Source: Clostridia bacterium
GTDB taxonomy: Bacteria; Bacillota; Clostridia; Christensenellales; Borkfalkiaceae
Length of the DNA: 14,143 nucleotides
Assembly (NCBI GenBank): GCA_017648525.1
Contig: JAGCIP010000149.1
Location: forward strand, 1-14,143
Direction of reading: 5' to 3'
The translations under genes were made by a program, and so were the position numbers. Position 1 is the stretch's first letter. Each line of letters starts with the position of its first letter. Positions 1-5,831 of this stretch are shown piece after piece. The notes under the pieces are model-generated. The model worked only from the letters and a program-made list of their open reading frames with translations, searched no databases and was not told the DNA's origin.

Positions 1-14
1 GCCGTCCACTTCCC

Positions 15-28
15 CGAACGTATGTTCA
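15..28. promoter_or_regulatory. LexA/SOS-box-like palindrome
   Basis: The sequence CGAACGTATGTTCA is an inverted repeat GAAC-N4-GTTC. It fits the Gram-positive LexA (DinR) consensus CGAACRNRYGTTYG at 13 of 14 positions. It lies about 25 bases upstream of the early promoter -35 box, and a separate TATAAT (34-39) sits just downstream. Binding by LexA or a phage repressor is inferred; a chance match is possible. Confidence 0.4.
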
Positions 29-53
29 GACTGTATAATCTTACAAAATTTGT

Positions 54-82
54 TTGACAACTATAATAGATAGTGCTATAAT
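54..82 (+). promoter_or_regulatory. Early promoter 1, consensus SigA type
   Basis: TTGACA at 54-59 and TATAAT at 77-82 are separated by exactly 17 bases, a perfect vegetative sigma-factor promoter. Transcription would start near 89, shortly before the ribosome binding site AAGGAG (98-103) of the first gene. The 19 bases at 42-60 recur at the second early promoter. It likely drives the genes through the DNA polymerase using unmodified host RNA polymerase. Confidence 0.88.
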
Positions 83-113
83 AAGTACTAACATTATAAG
101 GAGTGTGAATAGT

Positions 114-353
114 ATGACAAGTATTGACAAGAGTACTAAAAATTACAGCTGTACCGACAAAGATAGTAGTGAGATAATAAAGCAGGCTATTTTAAGAGAT
201 TACCCTAACGCTAGTATTTTCGAGTATGACGAAAGTGATAAAACAGCCTATATGAAGTTTGTACACTCTTCTACTATGTACTTAGCTACTATGTACACTT
301 ATAGTAACCTGAGAGTTACATATTACAAGCTAGAAGGAGTGAAGGAAGTATGA
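114..353 (+). CDS. Hypothetical early protein (79 aa)
   Basis: First gene of the early operon; I do not recognise the family. The reading frame is open from 54, but that upstream TTG is the -35 box of the promoter, so the ATG at 114 is chosen; AAGGAG at 98-103 is its ribosome binding site. The protein is small, soluble-looking and polar at its N-terminus (about residues 1-25, rich in Ser, Thr, Lys and Asp), followed by a compact Tyr-rich part with alternating hydrophobic residues suggesting beta strands. There is no membrane segment and no obvious catalytic motif. Its stop overlaps the next start (ATGA), so the two are probably translationally coupled. Position suggests a very early role such as host takeover or replication support, but nothing in the sequence proves it. 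Confidence 0.75.
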   Translation: MTSIDKSTKNYSCTDKDSSEIIKQAILRDYPNASIFEYDESDKTAYMKFVHSSTMYLATMYTYSNLRVTYYKLEGVKEV

Positions 354-592
354 GTATATTAAGAGATAAGCATATAGGCGAACGTCACGGTGAGCTTACT
401 ATACTAACCCCGTCAACTAGAGAGCCTAACGGCTATCTATGGTACTACTGGGTACAGTGTAGCTGTGGTAACGTAGTCCGCTTAAGGTATGACCAGATAA
501 GGAAGAAGGGCAACTGCGGACACTGTGAAGACTATGTTAATAGTATGGTAGATATTGCTATTAAGGGGGCTGAAGGTGGCAAGACAAAGTAA
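350..592 (+). CDS. Small zinc-ribbon-like protein (80 aa)
   Basis: An 80-residue protein with a Cys-X-Cys-Gly motif (C38, C40) and a Cys-Gly-His-Cys motif (C56, C59), which together can hold one zinc ion. The opening pattern G-E-R-H-G-E-L-T-I-L followed by the CSCG segment resembles the short zinc-binding domain found in phage HNH/AP2-type DNA-binding proteins (typically G-x-RFG-x-L-x-V ... CDCG ... SCGC). No HNH nuclease residues are present, so a DNA- or RNA-binding accessory role is more likely than cleavage. It starts at an ATGA overlap with the upstream gene, has a GAAGGAG ribosome binding site, and its end overlaps the terminal-protein start, so it may influence expression of the replication genes. 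Family assignment is tentative. Confidence 0.75.
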   Translation: MSILRDKHIGERHGELTILTPSTREPNGYLWYYWVQCSCGNVVRLRYDQIRKKGNCGHCEDYVNSMVDIAIKGAEGGKTK

Positions 593-1217
593 GGGTTATG
601 TAGTACCCGAAGAACTACAGCACGCCTATAAAATGGCGGTACAGAGAGCTAACCGAAGGGTTAAAAGTAACCTGAAGTATATAGCTAAAGAAGGTATAGA
701 CAGTCCGCATACTAGACGTGCTTTAGTGGGTGGGTTTGACGACGGTATTAACTGGGCTAGTCGTACAATGCCTTTTAGTAGAAGTAATAAAGGGCGGTAC
801 GTTACTAACCCAGATACAGGCTTTATGGAGTTCAAAGAGTTTAAGAACAAAACGGAGTTTGACCAGTATATACGCTACCTTAACAAGTGGGGGCAGAAGA
901 CAGAAAAAGGTGAGCTATACACAGCTCACCCAGAACAGATAAAAGCGGACTATAAAAGCGCTATAATCAAATCATTAAACCAAATCAAAGACCACTATAA
1001 CATATCACTACCAAACGGTCAAATACCTAAAGAAGTGATAGCCGATATCGAGAGTATGAACTTACAAGAGATAACTAACTTTTTCGGTAACGGTGACCCT
1101 TCAGAAGATATAGAGATATCACAGTTTAACAGTGACGATTTTATGTATGTGGAAACAGCTGAAGACTTTACCGACGTTGTTAGAGCAAGGATAGCAAGCG
1201 TTAAAAAGTTTAACTAA
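576..1217 (+). CDS. Putative terminal protein (DNA replication primer)
   Basis: Lies immediately upstream of the protein-primed DNA polymerase, the usual place of the terminal protein that supplies the hydroxyl group for the first nucleotide and stays attached to the 5' genome ends. The frame is open from a TTG at 555 with no ribosome binding site. GTG at 576 is preferred because AAGGGGG (563-569) sits 6 bases upstream, giving a 213-residue product. The N-terminal half is strongly basic (many Arg and Lys), as expected for a DNA-binding domain; the C-terminal half is acidic around residues 170-200 and ends in a basic stretch. This size is typical of small podoviral terminal proteins. The priming Ser, Thr or Tyr cannot be identified by eye. 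The assignment rests mainly on gene order and composition; a different DNA-binding protein is possible. Confidence 0.7.
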   Translation: MARQSKGYVVPEELQHAYKMAVQRANRRVKSNLKYIAKEGIDSPHTRRALVGGFDDGINWASRTMPFSRSNKGRYVTNPDTGFMEFKEFKNKTEFDQYIRYLNKWGQKTEKGELYTAHPEQIKADYKSAIIKSLNQIKDHYNISLPNGQIPKEVIADIESMNLQEITNFFGNGDPSEDIEISQFNSDDFMYVETAEDFTDVVRARIASVKKFN

Positions 1218-1243
1218 TCTAATATAATAGGAGTGTCCCCTAT

Positions 1244-3358
1244 ATGACCCGTAAATTTCTACCTTTTACCATTGCTAAGAATATGAAGTACGACTACGTT
1301 AAGCACTGTACGGCAGACTTCGAAACGTCCGCAACCGAAGACGGTAACGACGTTAGGGTCTGGGCTTGGGGCTTATCCGATATAATGGAGTACGACTTCC
1401 AGCACGGTAACAATATTGATAGCTTTTTAGATACTATACTAGGTGACCGCTACGTATATGATATAGGCTTTCATAACCTTAAGTATGACGGTAACTACAT
1501 ACTACCAGCCCTGTACAAACGGGGTTTTGAATATATGCCCAGTAAGACCTTTATGAAGGCGTGGGAAGACGGTGAAGACCTGACTAACAAGTTTACCCAC
1601 AATATCACGGCACAGGGTCAGTGGTTCAGTATGACGGTTGTTAAACCTTCGAAGGCTACGACTAACACGCCAGCGTTTATACATTTCTGGGATACGCTCA
1701 AGCTCTTCCCTGAGAGCCTTAAAAACGTGGGTAAACAATATAATAAGATATACCAGAAGATAGACGAGCCTAAAGACTTTTACACCCAGATACGGCCCGT
1801 AGGTCACCAGCTCACAGCTGAAGAGCTGAGCTACTTAAAAAACGACTGTTTGACCCTTGCAGAAGCTTTACGGGTACAGTTCGAAACCTACGGCACTATC
1901 TACCGTACGAGAGCGTCAAAGGCTTTCGAGTTCTTTAAGGCGTGCTGTGTAGCAGAAGACGAAAAGACTAACGTATACAAGGCTCACTACGAAGGGCTAC
2001 AACAGTTTAAGATACCTAGGATAACAGGCTTAGAAGACTGGGAAGGTGCGTACTACCGTTTTGCACCTAAAGACGTGCGGGATAAAATAAAGCGGTCAGG
2101 CGTTAAGCTAGAAAAGGCTTTTGACTACTATATCAAGTGTTACAAGGTCTGGGAAGACTTCAAGCAAGCCTACAGGGGCGGTATATCCTACGTAAACCCT
2201 AACTATATCGAGCGTGACGTTATAGGTGATATCACAGTCCTAGACGTTAACAGTATGTACCCGTACTGCCTTCGTAACTTCAAAATCCCGTTCGGAAGGT
2301 TTTTCAAAAGGAAGGGCAAGCCGATAAGCTCAGATACTACAACGTGGGTAGCGTGTGCTAGGGTGAGCTTTAAGTTAAAAGAGAGCTACCACCTGCCCTG
2401 TATCCAAATGAAGTACAAGTACGGTAGAGAGTGGCTAGCTGAGAGTACGGACTATAAAGAGTGGGGTGACCTTGACTACTATAACGACGACGTTATCTGG
2501 TTTACAGAAGTAGACTACCAGACCTACCTAGATAACTATGACTTCACAGTCCACCAGTGGCTAGAGTGGTATGAGTTTAAGCAATGCGGTAACGCTGACG
2601 GTAAAGCCTTTATAGACAAGTACTATAAACAAAAGCAAGACGCAGAGCTTAAAATGCGTGAGCGTGCTAAAGAAGTTGGTAACGACCCTGAGCGCTACCT
2701 TAACGACCCTATCTACCTTAAGGCTAAGCTGGATAGACAAGAAAGCAAAATCATAATGAATAGCGCCTACGGTAAACACGGTACTAAATACGTACTACTC
2801 TCTAAGGCTACAGAGTTTATAAGCGAAGACCAGCCCGTACAGTTCACGGCTGAAAAAGTAGCCTTTAACAAAGAGCCAGACGACCCCAGCCACTACTATA
2901 TACCCTATGCTTGCTTTGTAACAGCCTACGCCCGTCGTATGCTGGTTACTGCTTGGAATACCTTCAAGGGTAGAGCTGTCTACTGTGACACGGACAGTAT
3001 ACACTTCAGGGGTACAGAAGACGATATACCTAAAGAGCTAGCAGAGTACGTAGACTGGCTTAAAACAGGTGACCTAGGCAAGTGGAAGGTAGAAGGCTCT
3101 TTTAAGGCCGGTAGATACCTTAGAAGTAAAACCTATATAGAAGTAGACGAAGACGATAAACCACATATCACCTGTGCTGGTGCTACCCCAGAGATAAAAG
3201 AGCTAATGAACTGGGATACCTTCAGGGTAGGCTTTAACGCTTGGGCTATCTGTGACGAGCTAAAGAAGGACAAAACCTACCACTGTAAGCTTAAGCCTAA
3301 ACAATACCCTAGCGGTGTACTCTTAGACCCCCAAAACTTCGAGATACGCCCAAAATAA
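1244..3358 (+). CDS. Protein-primed family B DNA polymerase
   Basis: A 704-residue replicative polymerase of the phi29 type. Exonuclease motifs are visible: D25-F-E-T (Exo I), H77-N-L-K-Y-D82 (Exo II) and Y197-x3-D201 (Exo III). The YxGG linker motif is at about 310-313. Polymerase motifs follow: A, D334-V-N-S-M-Y-P; B, K502-I-I-M-N-S-A-Y-G; C, Y580-C-D-T-D-S; then K629-T-Y. Every catalytic carboxylate expected is intact. The stretch between motifs A and B is long enough to hold the TPR-2 insertion that confers processivity and strand displacement. AGGAG lies just before the ATG at 1244. The gene follows the putative terminal protein by 26 bases, so primer and polymerase are co-expressed. It is longer than the phi29 enzyme (about 570 residues) and closer in size to polymerases of other small podoviruses of Gram-positive hosts. 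Confidence 0.97.
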   Translation: MTRKFLPFTIAKNMKYDYVKHCTADFETSATEDGNDVRVWAWGLSDIMEYDFQHGNNIDSFLDTILGDRYVYDIGFHNLKYDGNYILPALYKRGFEYMPSKTFMKAWEDGEDLTNKFTHNITAQGQWFSMTVVKPSKATTNTPAFIHFWDTLKLFPESLKNVGKQYNKIYQKIDEPKDFYTQIRPVGHQLTAEELSYLKNDCLTLAEALRVQFETYGTIYRTRASKAFEFFKACCVAEDEKTNVYKAHYEGLQQFKIPRITGLEDWEGAYYRFAPKDVRDKIKRSGVKLEKAFDYYIKCYKVWEDFKQAYRGGISYVNPNYIERDVIGDITVLDVNSMYPYCLRNFKIPFGRFFKRKGKPISSDTTTWVACARVSFKLKESYHLPCIQMKYKYGREWLAESTDYKEWGDLDYYNDDVIWFTEVDYQTYLDNYDFTVHQWLEWYEFKQCGNADGKAFIDKYYKQKQDAELKMRERAKEVGNDPERYLNDPIYLKAKLDRQESKIIMNSAYGKHGTKYVLLSKATEFISEDQPVQFTAEKVAFNKEPDDPSHYYIPYACFVTAYARRMLVTAWNTFKGRAVYCDTDSIHFRGTEDDIPKELAEYVDWLKTGDLGKWKVEGSFKAGRYLRSKTYIEVDEDDKPHITCAGATPEIKELMNWDTFRVGFNAWAICDELKKDKTYHCKLKPKQYPSGVLLDPQNFEIRPK

Positions 3359-3397
3359 AAATTTTTTCATAAAAATTAAAAAATATACAAAATTTGT

Positions 3398-3426
3398 TTG
3401 ACAATAAATTGTAAAAGGTGTATTAT
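3398..3426 (+). promoter_or_regulatory. Early promoter 2
   Basis: TTGACA at 3398-3403 and TATTAT at 3421-3426 are separated by 17 bases. The 19 bases TACAAAATTTGTTTGACAA covering and preceding the -35 box (3386-3404) are identical to those at promoter 1, including a CAAA-A-TTTG palindrome that could be a shared operator. The AT-rich stretch 3359-3390 between the polymerase stop and this promoter contains no gene and only a weak AATTTTT/AAAAATT hairpin, not a convincing terminator. The promoter serves the small genes from 3460 onward and probably the RNA elements and the gene at 4460. Confidence 0.82.
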
Positions 3427-3459
3427 ATCTATGCTAGATATTAGCAAGGGGTTAAAATT

Positions 3460-3717
3460 ATGTCAAAAACTATTTTTATTGAAATAAGCCACAGTAACAA
3501 TCTACAGGTAAGAGAGCTTGAAAATGATATAGTACAAGCAGAAGTAACGCTATTAAGAAGTATAGCGCCTGAGTTTAGCAGAGTTTTATTTGTGTTTAGT
3601 AGCAGAGTTTTATTTGTGTTTAGTAGCAGAGTTGACGGGTCAGAGAGCTGGCTAGATTATACTATCTATTTAGACCACGAAGTACTAAAAATAGTAAAAT
3701 TTTGTGTAGGCTGTTAA
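3460..3717 (+). CDS. Hypothetical early protein with internal duplication (85 aa)
   Basis: Unrecognised family. The ATG at 3460 follows AAGGGG at a suitable distance and is the first start after early promoter 2. The product is a small protein with alternating hydrophobic residues. Residues 40-58 contain an exact duplicated eight-residue unit (SRVLFVFS twice, then SRV), produced by a perfect 24-base tandem repeat in the DNA. Removing one unit would give a 77-residue protein of otherwise ordinary look, so the ancestral form probably lacked it. The duplicated unit is strongly hydrophobic and could lengthen a beta strand or a loop. No catalytic motif or signal peptide is visible. The frame stays open through the repeat, so the gene is probably functional. 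Confidence 0.7.
   Translation: MSKTIFIEISHSNNLQVRELENDIVQAEVTLLRSIAPEFSRVLFVFSSRVLFVFSSRVDGSESWLDYTIYLDHEVLKIVKFCVGC
3577..3633 (+). repeat. 24-bp in-frame tandem duplication
   Basis: Two perfect 24-base copies (3577-3600 and 3601-3624) are followed by the first 9 bases of a third (3625-3633). The unit encodes eight codons, so the reading frame is preserved. The identity of the copies indicates a recent slippage event or active length variation. Confidence 0.95.
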
Positions 3718-3726
3718 GGTGACGCT

Positions 3727-3849
3727 ATGAAGTACAAGTTTATTAACGGTGAATTTATTAAGAAGGTTAAAATGGACAGACTTATTTTAGCAGTATGGAT
3801 ATTAGCAGGGCTGGTAGTCACAGCCCTAGTAATTGTAAACGTTATATAG
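3727..3849 (+). CDS. Small single-pass membrane protein (40 aa)
   Basis: A 40-codon frame with ATG at 3727, preceded by AAGGTG (3716-3721), and ending in TAG at 3847-3849. It fits exactly between its neighbours. The first 18 residues are basic (KYK, KK, K) and the remainder, from about residue 19 to the end, is a continuous hydrophobic segment (LILAVWILAGLVVTALVIV). This predicts a single transmembrane helix with the basic N-terminus inside. Early small membrane proteins in phi29-like phages help anchor replication to the membrane, and a holin-like or inhibitor role is also possible. No family could be recognised, and the function is inferred only from topology and position. Confidence 0.65.
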   Translation: MKYKFINGEFIKKVKMDRLILAVWILAGLVVTALVIVNVI

Positions 3850-3856
3850 GTGAGTT

Positions 3857-4060
3857 ATGTTATTTGCTAATTTACATATATTATATAAGGACGGCACTAG
3901 GCAAACTATAAACTGTGTTTCCAGAGCTAGTAATTTATCATATAAAACGGGTAATACAGTGTTATATTATGAAACAGTAAACCATAGTCACGGTAAGGGT
4001 GTAGTTTTAGACCTTGAAAATGTTTGCTGTTGGGAGTTAAATTTTAAGTCTTATGTGTGA
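3857..4060 (+). CDS. Hypothetical early protein (67 aa)
   Basis: Not recognised. The ATG at 3857 is preceded by TAGGTGAG, which overlaps the stop region of the preceding membrane-protein gene, so it is part of the same operon. The protein is small and beta-rich in appearance: an opening hydrophobic strand, then K-D-G-T-R, then further Val/Leu/Tyr-rich stretches, with a Cys-Cys-Trp near residues 57-59. The pattern 'strand, DG turn, strand' resembles small single-sheet domains of phage early proteins, but there is no diagnostic motif. The stop codon overlaps the GTG start candidate of the next gene (GTGA), implying coupled translation. Confidence 0.65.
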   Translation: MLFANLHILYKDGTRQTINCVSRASNLSYKTGNTVLYYETVNHSHGKGVVLDLENVCCWELNFKSYV

Positions 4061-4308
4061 ACTTATTAAAATTAACGGAGCTATTGAAAGCTATGTACAG
4101 ATTATATAGAGTTTTTGAAGGTGATAAAACCGAGTACGGTAGGCACTCTTCACAGAGTAAAGCCTATCTGATTAAAAAGGCTAAAGAGCTACACCTAGCG
4201 TACTGTAAGTTACCTAAACAGTTCCAGATACCTAACTGTACTAAGGTAACGTACATAATAAAAAGTGACGGTAACCCCGTAGATAGCTTTACCTTAGACG
4301 TAAAATAG
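4057..4308 (+). CDS. Hypothetical early protein (up to 83 aa)
   Basis: Not recognised. The longest form begins with a GTG at 4057 that overlaps the previous stop, but it has no clear ribosome binding site and would depend on coupled translation. An in-frame ATG at 4093 has GGAG 12 bases upstream and would give a 71-residue form, so the start is uncertain. The N-terminal half is helical and basic (the LKAMYRLYR region and AYLIKKAKEL), which would suit nucleic-acid binding; the C-terminal 25 residues look like two strands around an S-D-G-N turn. The gene is the last before the structured non-coding stretch at 4309-4459. Confidence 0.6.
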   Translation: MNLLKLTELLKAMYRLYRVFEGDKTEYGRHSSQSKAYLIKKAKELHLAYCKLPKQFQIPNCTKVTYIIKSDGNPVDSFTLDVK

Positions 4309-4313
4309 AAGAC

Positions 4314-4332
4314 TAACCGCCTATAGCGGTTA
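4314..4332 (+). other. RNA hairpin before the tRNA-like element
   Basis: TAACCGC (4314-4320) and GCGGTTA (4326-4332) form a perfect 7-bp stem with a 5-base loop CTATA. It has no U-tract and so is not a terminator. It ends three bases before the 5' end of the tRNA-like element and may insulate its fold or present the junction to RNase P. Confidence 0.7.
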
Positions 4333-4335
4333 TAT

Positions 4336-4402
4336 GGGGTACAAGGCAGACGTAAACGGTCACAGGTTTACGTGTCTGGCTCAATTCCAGACTACCCCAC
4401 CA
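4336..4402 (+). ncRNA. tRNA-like structure with CCA end and no D-arm
   Basis: GGGGTA (4336-4341) pairs with TACCCC (4393-4398) as an acceptor stem, followed by A and an encoded CCA (4400-4402). GTCTGG/CCAGAC (4374-4379/4387-4392) encloses a 7-base loop CTCAATT, which fits a tRNA T-loop except for C in place of the first T. The two stems total 12 bp, the length of the tRNA acceptor-T stack. In place of D and anticodon arms there is one 8-bp hairpin (4350-4357/4366-4373) with an 8-base loop GGTCACAG. Total length is 67 bases. The pairing is seen directly; that it is cleaved, aminoacylated or bound by EF-Tu is inference. The loop contains T-CAC-A, which would resemble a Val anticodon (CAC), but the loop size is wrong for a normal tRNA. 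A decayed tRNA, a regulatory tRNA mimic or a packaging RNA are the alternatives. No dedicated promoter is seen, so it would be processed from the early transcript. Confidence 0.6.
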
Positions 4403-4417
4403 TACCCCAAAGGGGTA
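4403..4417 (+). other. TACCCC/GGGGTA hairpin after the tRNA-like element
   Basis: TACCCC (4403-4408), AAA, GGGGTA (4412-4417) form a 6-bp stem with a three-base loop directly after the CCA. The same two hexamers build the acceptor stem of the tRNA-like element, so the strands could exchange partners. The following 42 bases up to the start at 4460 contain only an A-rich spacer and the ribosome binding site AAGGAG. Confidence 0.6.
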
Positions 4418-4459
4418 AATAAATTAAAAAGGGTACTGTTTCACCCGAAGGAGTAAACA

Positions 4460-4756
4460 ATGGAAACAAAACGTATCAAAATCACTGTAGCTGAAAAGCA
4501 AACCACCGACGGCAAGAAGTTTAACACTTACAAAGCCACAACTAAAAACGGTAGACTTATTGACTGTAAGTTTAGAAAAGACGTCAAAGAGTTACCTACT
4601 AAGACTTGCTACGCTATTATTGCTGTAGACGATATGAACGTAGTACGTAACACTGAGTACCCTGTTATGTGGGTTAAAGCTGTACAAGGCTACGAAGACT
4701 TAGCTGAAGTGTCAGCTGAAAAAAATAGAAAAGTCATTGACGAACTTTTCGACTAA
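4460..4756 (+). CDS. Putative single-stranded DNA-binding protein (98 aa)
   Basis: The ATG at 4460 is preceded by a strong GAAGGAG. The 98-residue protein opens with beta-strand patterns (RIKITVAEKQ, then FNTYKATTKNG), followed by Lys/Arg-rich strands, a W-V-K-A strand around residues 73-76, and a short acidic tail (DELFD). This is the look of a small OB-fold protein: basic and aromatic strand residues for DNA contact and an acidic C-terminus. Small podoviruses with protein-primed replication need abundant ssDNA-binding protein because strand displacement exposes long single strands; phi29 gp5 fills this role but I see no direct similarity to it. The gene stands alone between the structured RNA stretch and a terminator, suggesting separately tuned expression. 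Function is a tentative fold-level inference. Confidence 0.55.
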   Translation: METKRIKITVAEKQTTDGKKFNTYKATTKNGRLIDCKFRKDVKELPTKTCYAIIAVDDMNVVRNTEYPVMWVKAVQGYEDLAEVSAEKNRKVIDELFD

Positions 4757-4764
4757 AACAGACA

Positions 4765-4790
4765 GGGCTAGAGTTTTCTAGCCCTTTTCT
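4765..4790 (+). terminator. Rho-independent terminator before the ATPase gene
   Basis: GGGCTAGA (4765-4772) pairs with TCTAGCCC (4777-4784) around a GTTT loop, followed by TTTTCT. The stem is perfect and its flanking A and T can extend it to 9 bp. It would limit readthrough from the early unit into the packaging ATPase, whose ribosome binding site AGGAG follows at once. Confidence 0.85.
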
Positions 4791-4806
4791 ATAGGAGTTA
4801 ATCATT

Positions 4807-5808
4807 ATGTCGATATACTATTCACCTGCCCCACTGCTTAGCCAGAAGTGTATTTTTAACTACGTTATAGGCAATCGTGGGGGCGGTAAGTCATTTTCAG
4901 GTAAAGAGCTAGCTATTAAGCGTTTCAAAAAGAAGGGTAAGCAGTTTATATATCTGAGACGCTACCAGACAGAACTAGACCCGATAACGGACTATTTCGC
5001 TGATATCCGTTTCAAGTTTCCTACGGACGTACTAGAACAAAAGGCGGACAAGCTCTATATAAACGGTGAGCTAGCTGGGTATATGGTAGCACTCTCTAAA
5101 ACCCCGTCACTAAAGTCTAACCCGTACCCGTTAGTTACTACTATCATATTTGACGAATTTATTATAGATAAGGGTAGGCTACCCTACTTAAAAAATGAGC
5201 CACAGCTTTTAGAAGAGTTTTACGACACCGTAGACAGGTCACGTGACGAAACAGTAGTACTGTGTTTTGGTAACGCTATTAGTATCGTTAACCCACACTT
5301 TACGTACTTTAACGTCTTCCCTGACGTTAACAAGCGCTTTACTAAAGATAAGGTTAAGTCAGTATGTATAGAGTTTTACTTTAACGAAGAGTTTATAGCA
5401 AAAAAGAAGGCTACACGTTTCGGGCAGTCGATAGCTCAACGTGAGTACGGTGACTATAACTTTTACAATAAATTTTTACGGGACAGTGACAGCTTTATTA
5501 AAAAACGCCCTGCTACAGCTAACTACAAGCTGTACCAGTTTGTACTAGACAGTGGTAAGTATTCGCTCTGGCAGGACGTAAAATATCAATGTTTTTATAT
5601 AGACGGTAACTACGAAAAAAACTTCGGACTTTACCGTACGTATGTACTAGACCCTAACGATATGGACGATAACGATAAGTCAATGATACTACTAAAGAAG
5701 AATAACGCCACTATGAAACGTATAAAGGTCTGGCTAGAGCGTGGTGACCTTTACTTTAACAACCAGACTACTAAACAAAAATTCTTTGAGATTTTGTTGA
5801 CAAATTAA
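4807..5808 (+). CDS. DNA packaging ATPase, phi29 gp16 type
   Basis: A 333-residue packaging motor, almost the same length as phi29 gp16 (332). Walker A is G22-N-R-G-G-G-K-S29 and Walker B is the hydrophobic run T112-I-I-F-D-E-F118 with its Asp-Glu pair. F-I-Y-L-R-R-Y (47-53), a conserved NAxSxVNPxFxxFN-type stretch at about 156-169 and P-D-V-N-K-R-F (172-178) all match the gp16 pattern. The C-terminal part (about 230-333) would be the nuclease-like, vestigial domain that contacts nucleic acid and, in phi29, the packaging RNA. The enzyme hydrolyses ATP to push DNA through the connector into the prohead. AGGAG precedes the ATG. Unlike phi29, where gene 16 ends the late operon, here it lies on the early strand behind a terminator. 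Its last codons contain the -35 box of the RNA promoter at 5797. Confidence 0.95.
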   Translation: MSIYYSPAPLLSQKCIFNYVIGNRGGGKSFSGKELAIKRFKKKGKQFIYLRRYQTELDPITDYFADIRFKFPTDVLEQKADKLYINGELAGYMVALSKTPSLKSNPYPLVTTIIFDEFIIDKGRLPYLKNEPQLLEEFYDTVDRSRDETVVLCFGNAISIVNPHFTYFNVFPDVNKRFTKDKVKSVCIEFYFNEEFIAKKKATRFGQSIAQREYGDYNFYNKFLRDSDSFIKKRPATANYKLYQFVLDSGKYSLWQDVKYQCFYIDGNYEKNFGLYRTYVLDPNDMDDNDKSMILLKKNNATMKRIKVWLERGDLYFNNQTTKQKFFEILLTN

Positions 5809-5825
5809 ACCTATTTTTATATAAT
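5797..5825 (+). promoter_or_regulatory. Perfect consensus promoter for a non-coding RNA
   Basis: TTGACA at 5797-5802 lies within the last codons of the ATPase gene, and TATAAT at 5820-5825 follows a 17-base spacer. The expected start is near 5832. No + strand gene with a ribosome binding site follows; the next landmark is a terminator at 5951. The promoter is thus dedicated to a short RNA. Confidence 0.88.
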
Positions 5826-5831
5826 GTTTAT

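Noticed and set aside
1..53. Terminal inverted repeat of a linear protein-primed genome
   Set aside because: The first bases do not match the reverse complement of the last bases of the window, so the true ends cannot be recognised here.
1502..1807. 101-codon - strand frame within the DNA polymerase gene
   Set aside because: Opposite-strand shadow of a gene with complete catalytic motifs; no ribosome binding site and no recognisable product.
3359..3390. AT-rich hairpin after the polymerase gene considered as a terminator
   Set aside because: Only A-T pairs (AATTTTT/AAAAATT), too weak for intrinsic termination; probably part of the AT-rich upstream region of promoter 2.
4336..4402. Ordinary tRNA-Val with CAC anticodon
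   Set aside because: No D-arm can be drawn and the anticodon-like loop has 8 bases on an 8-bp stem; it does not fit a normal bacterial tRNA.
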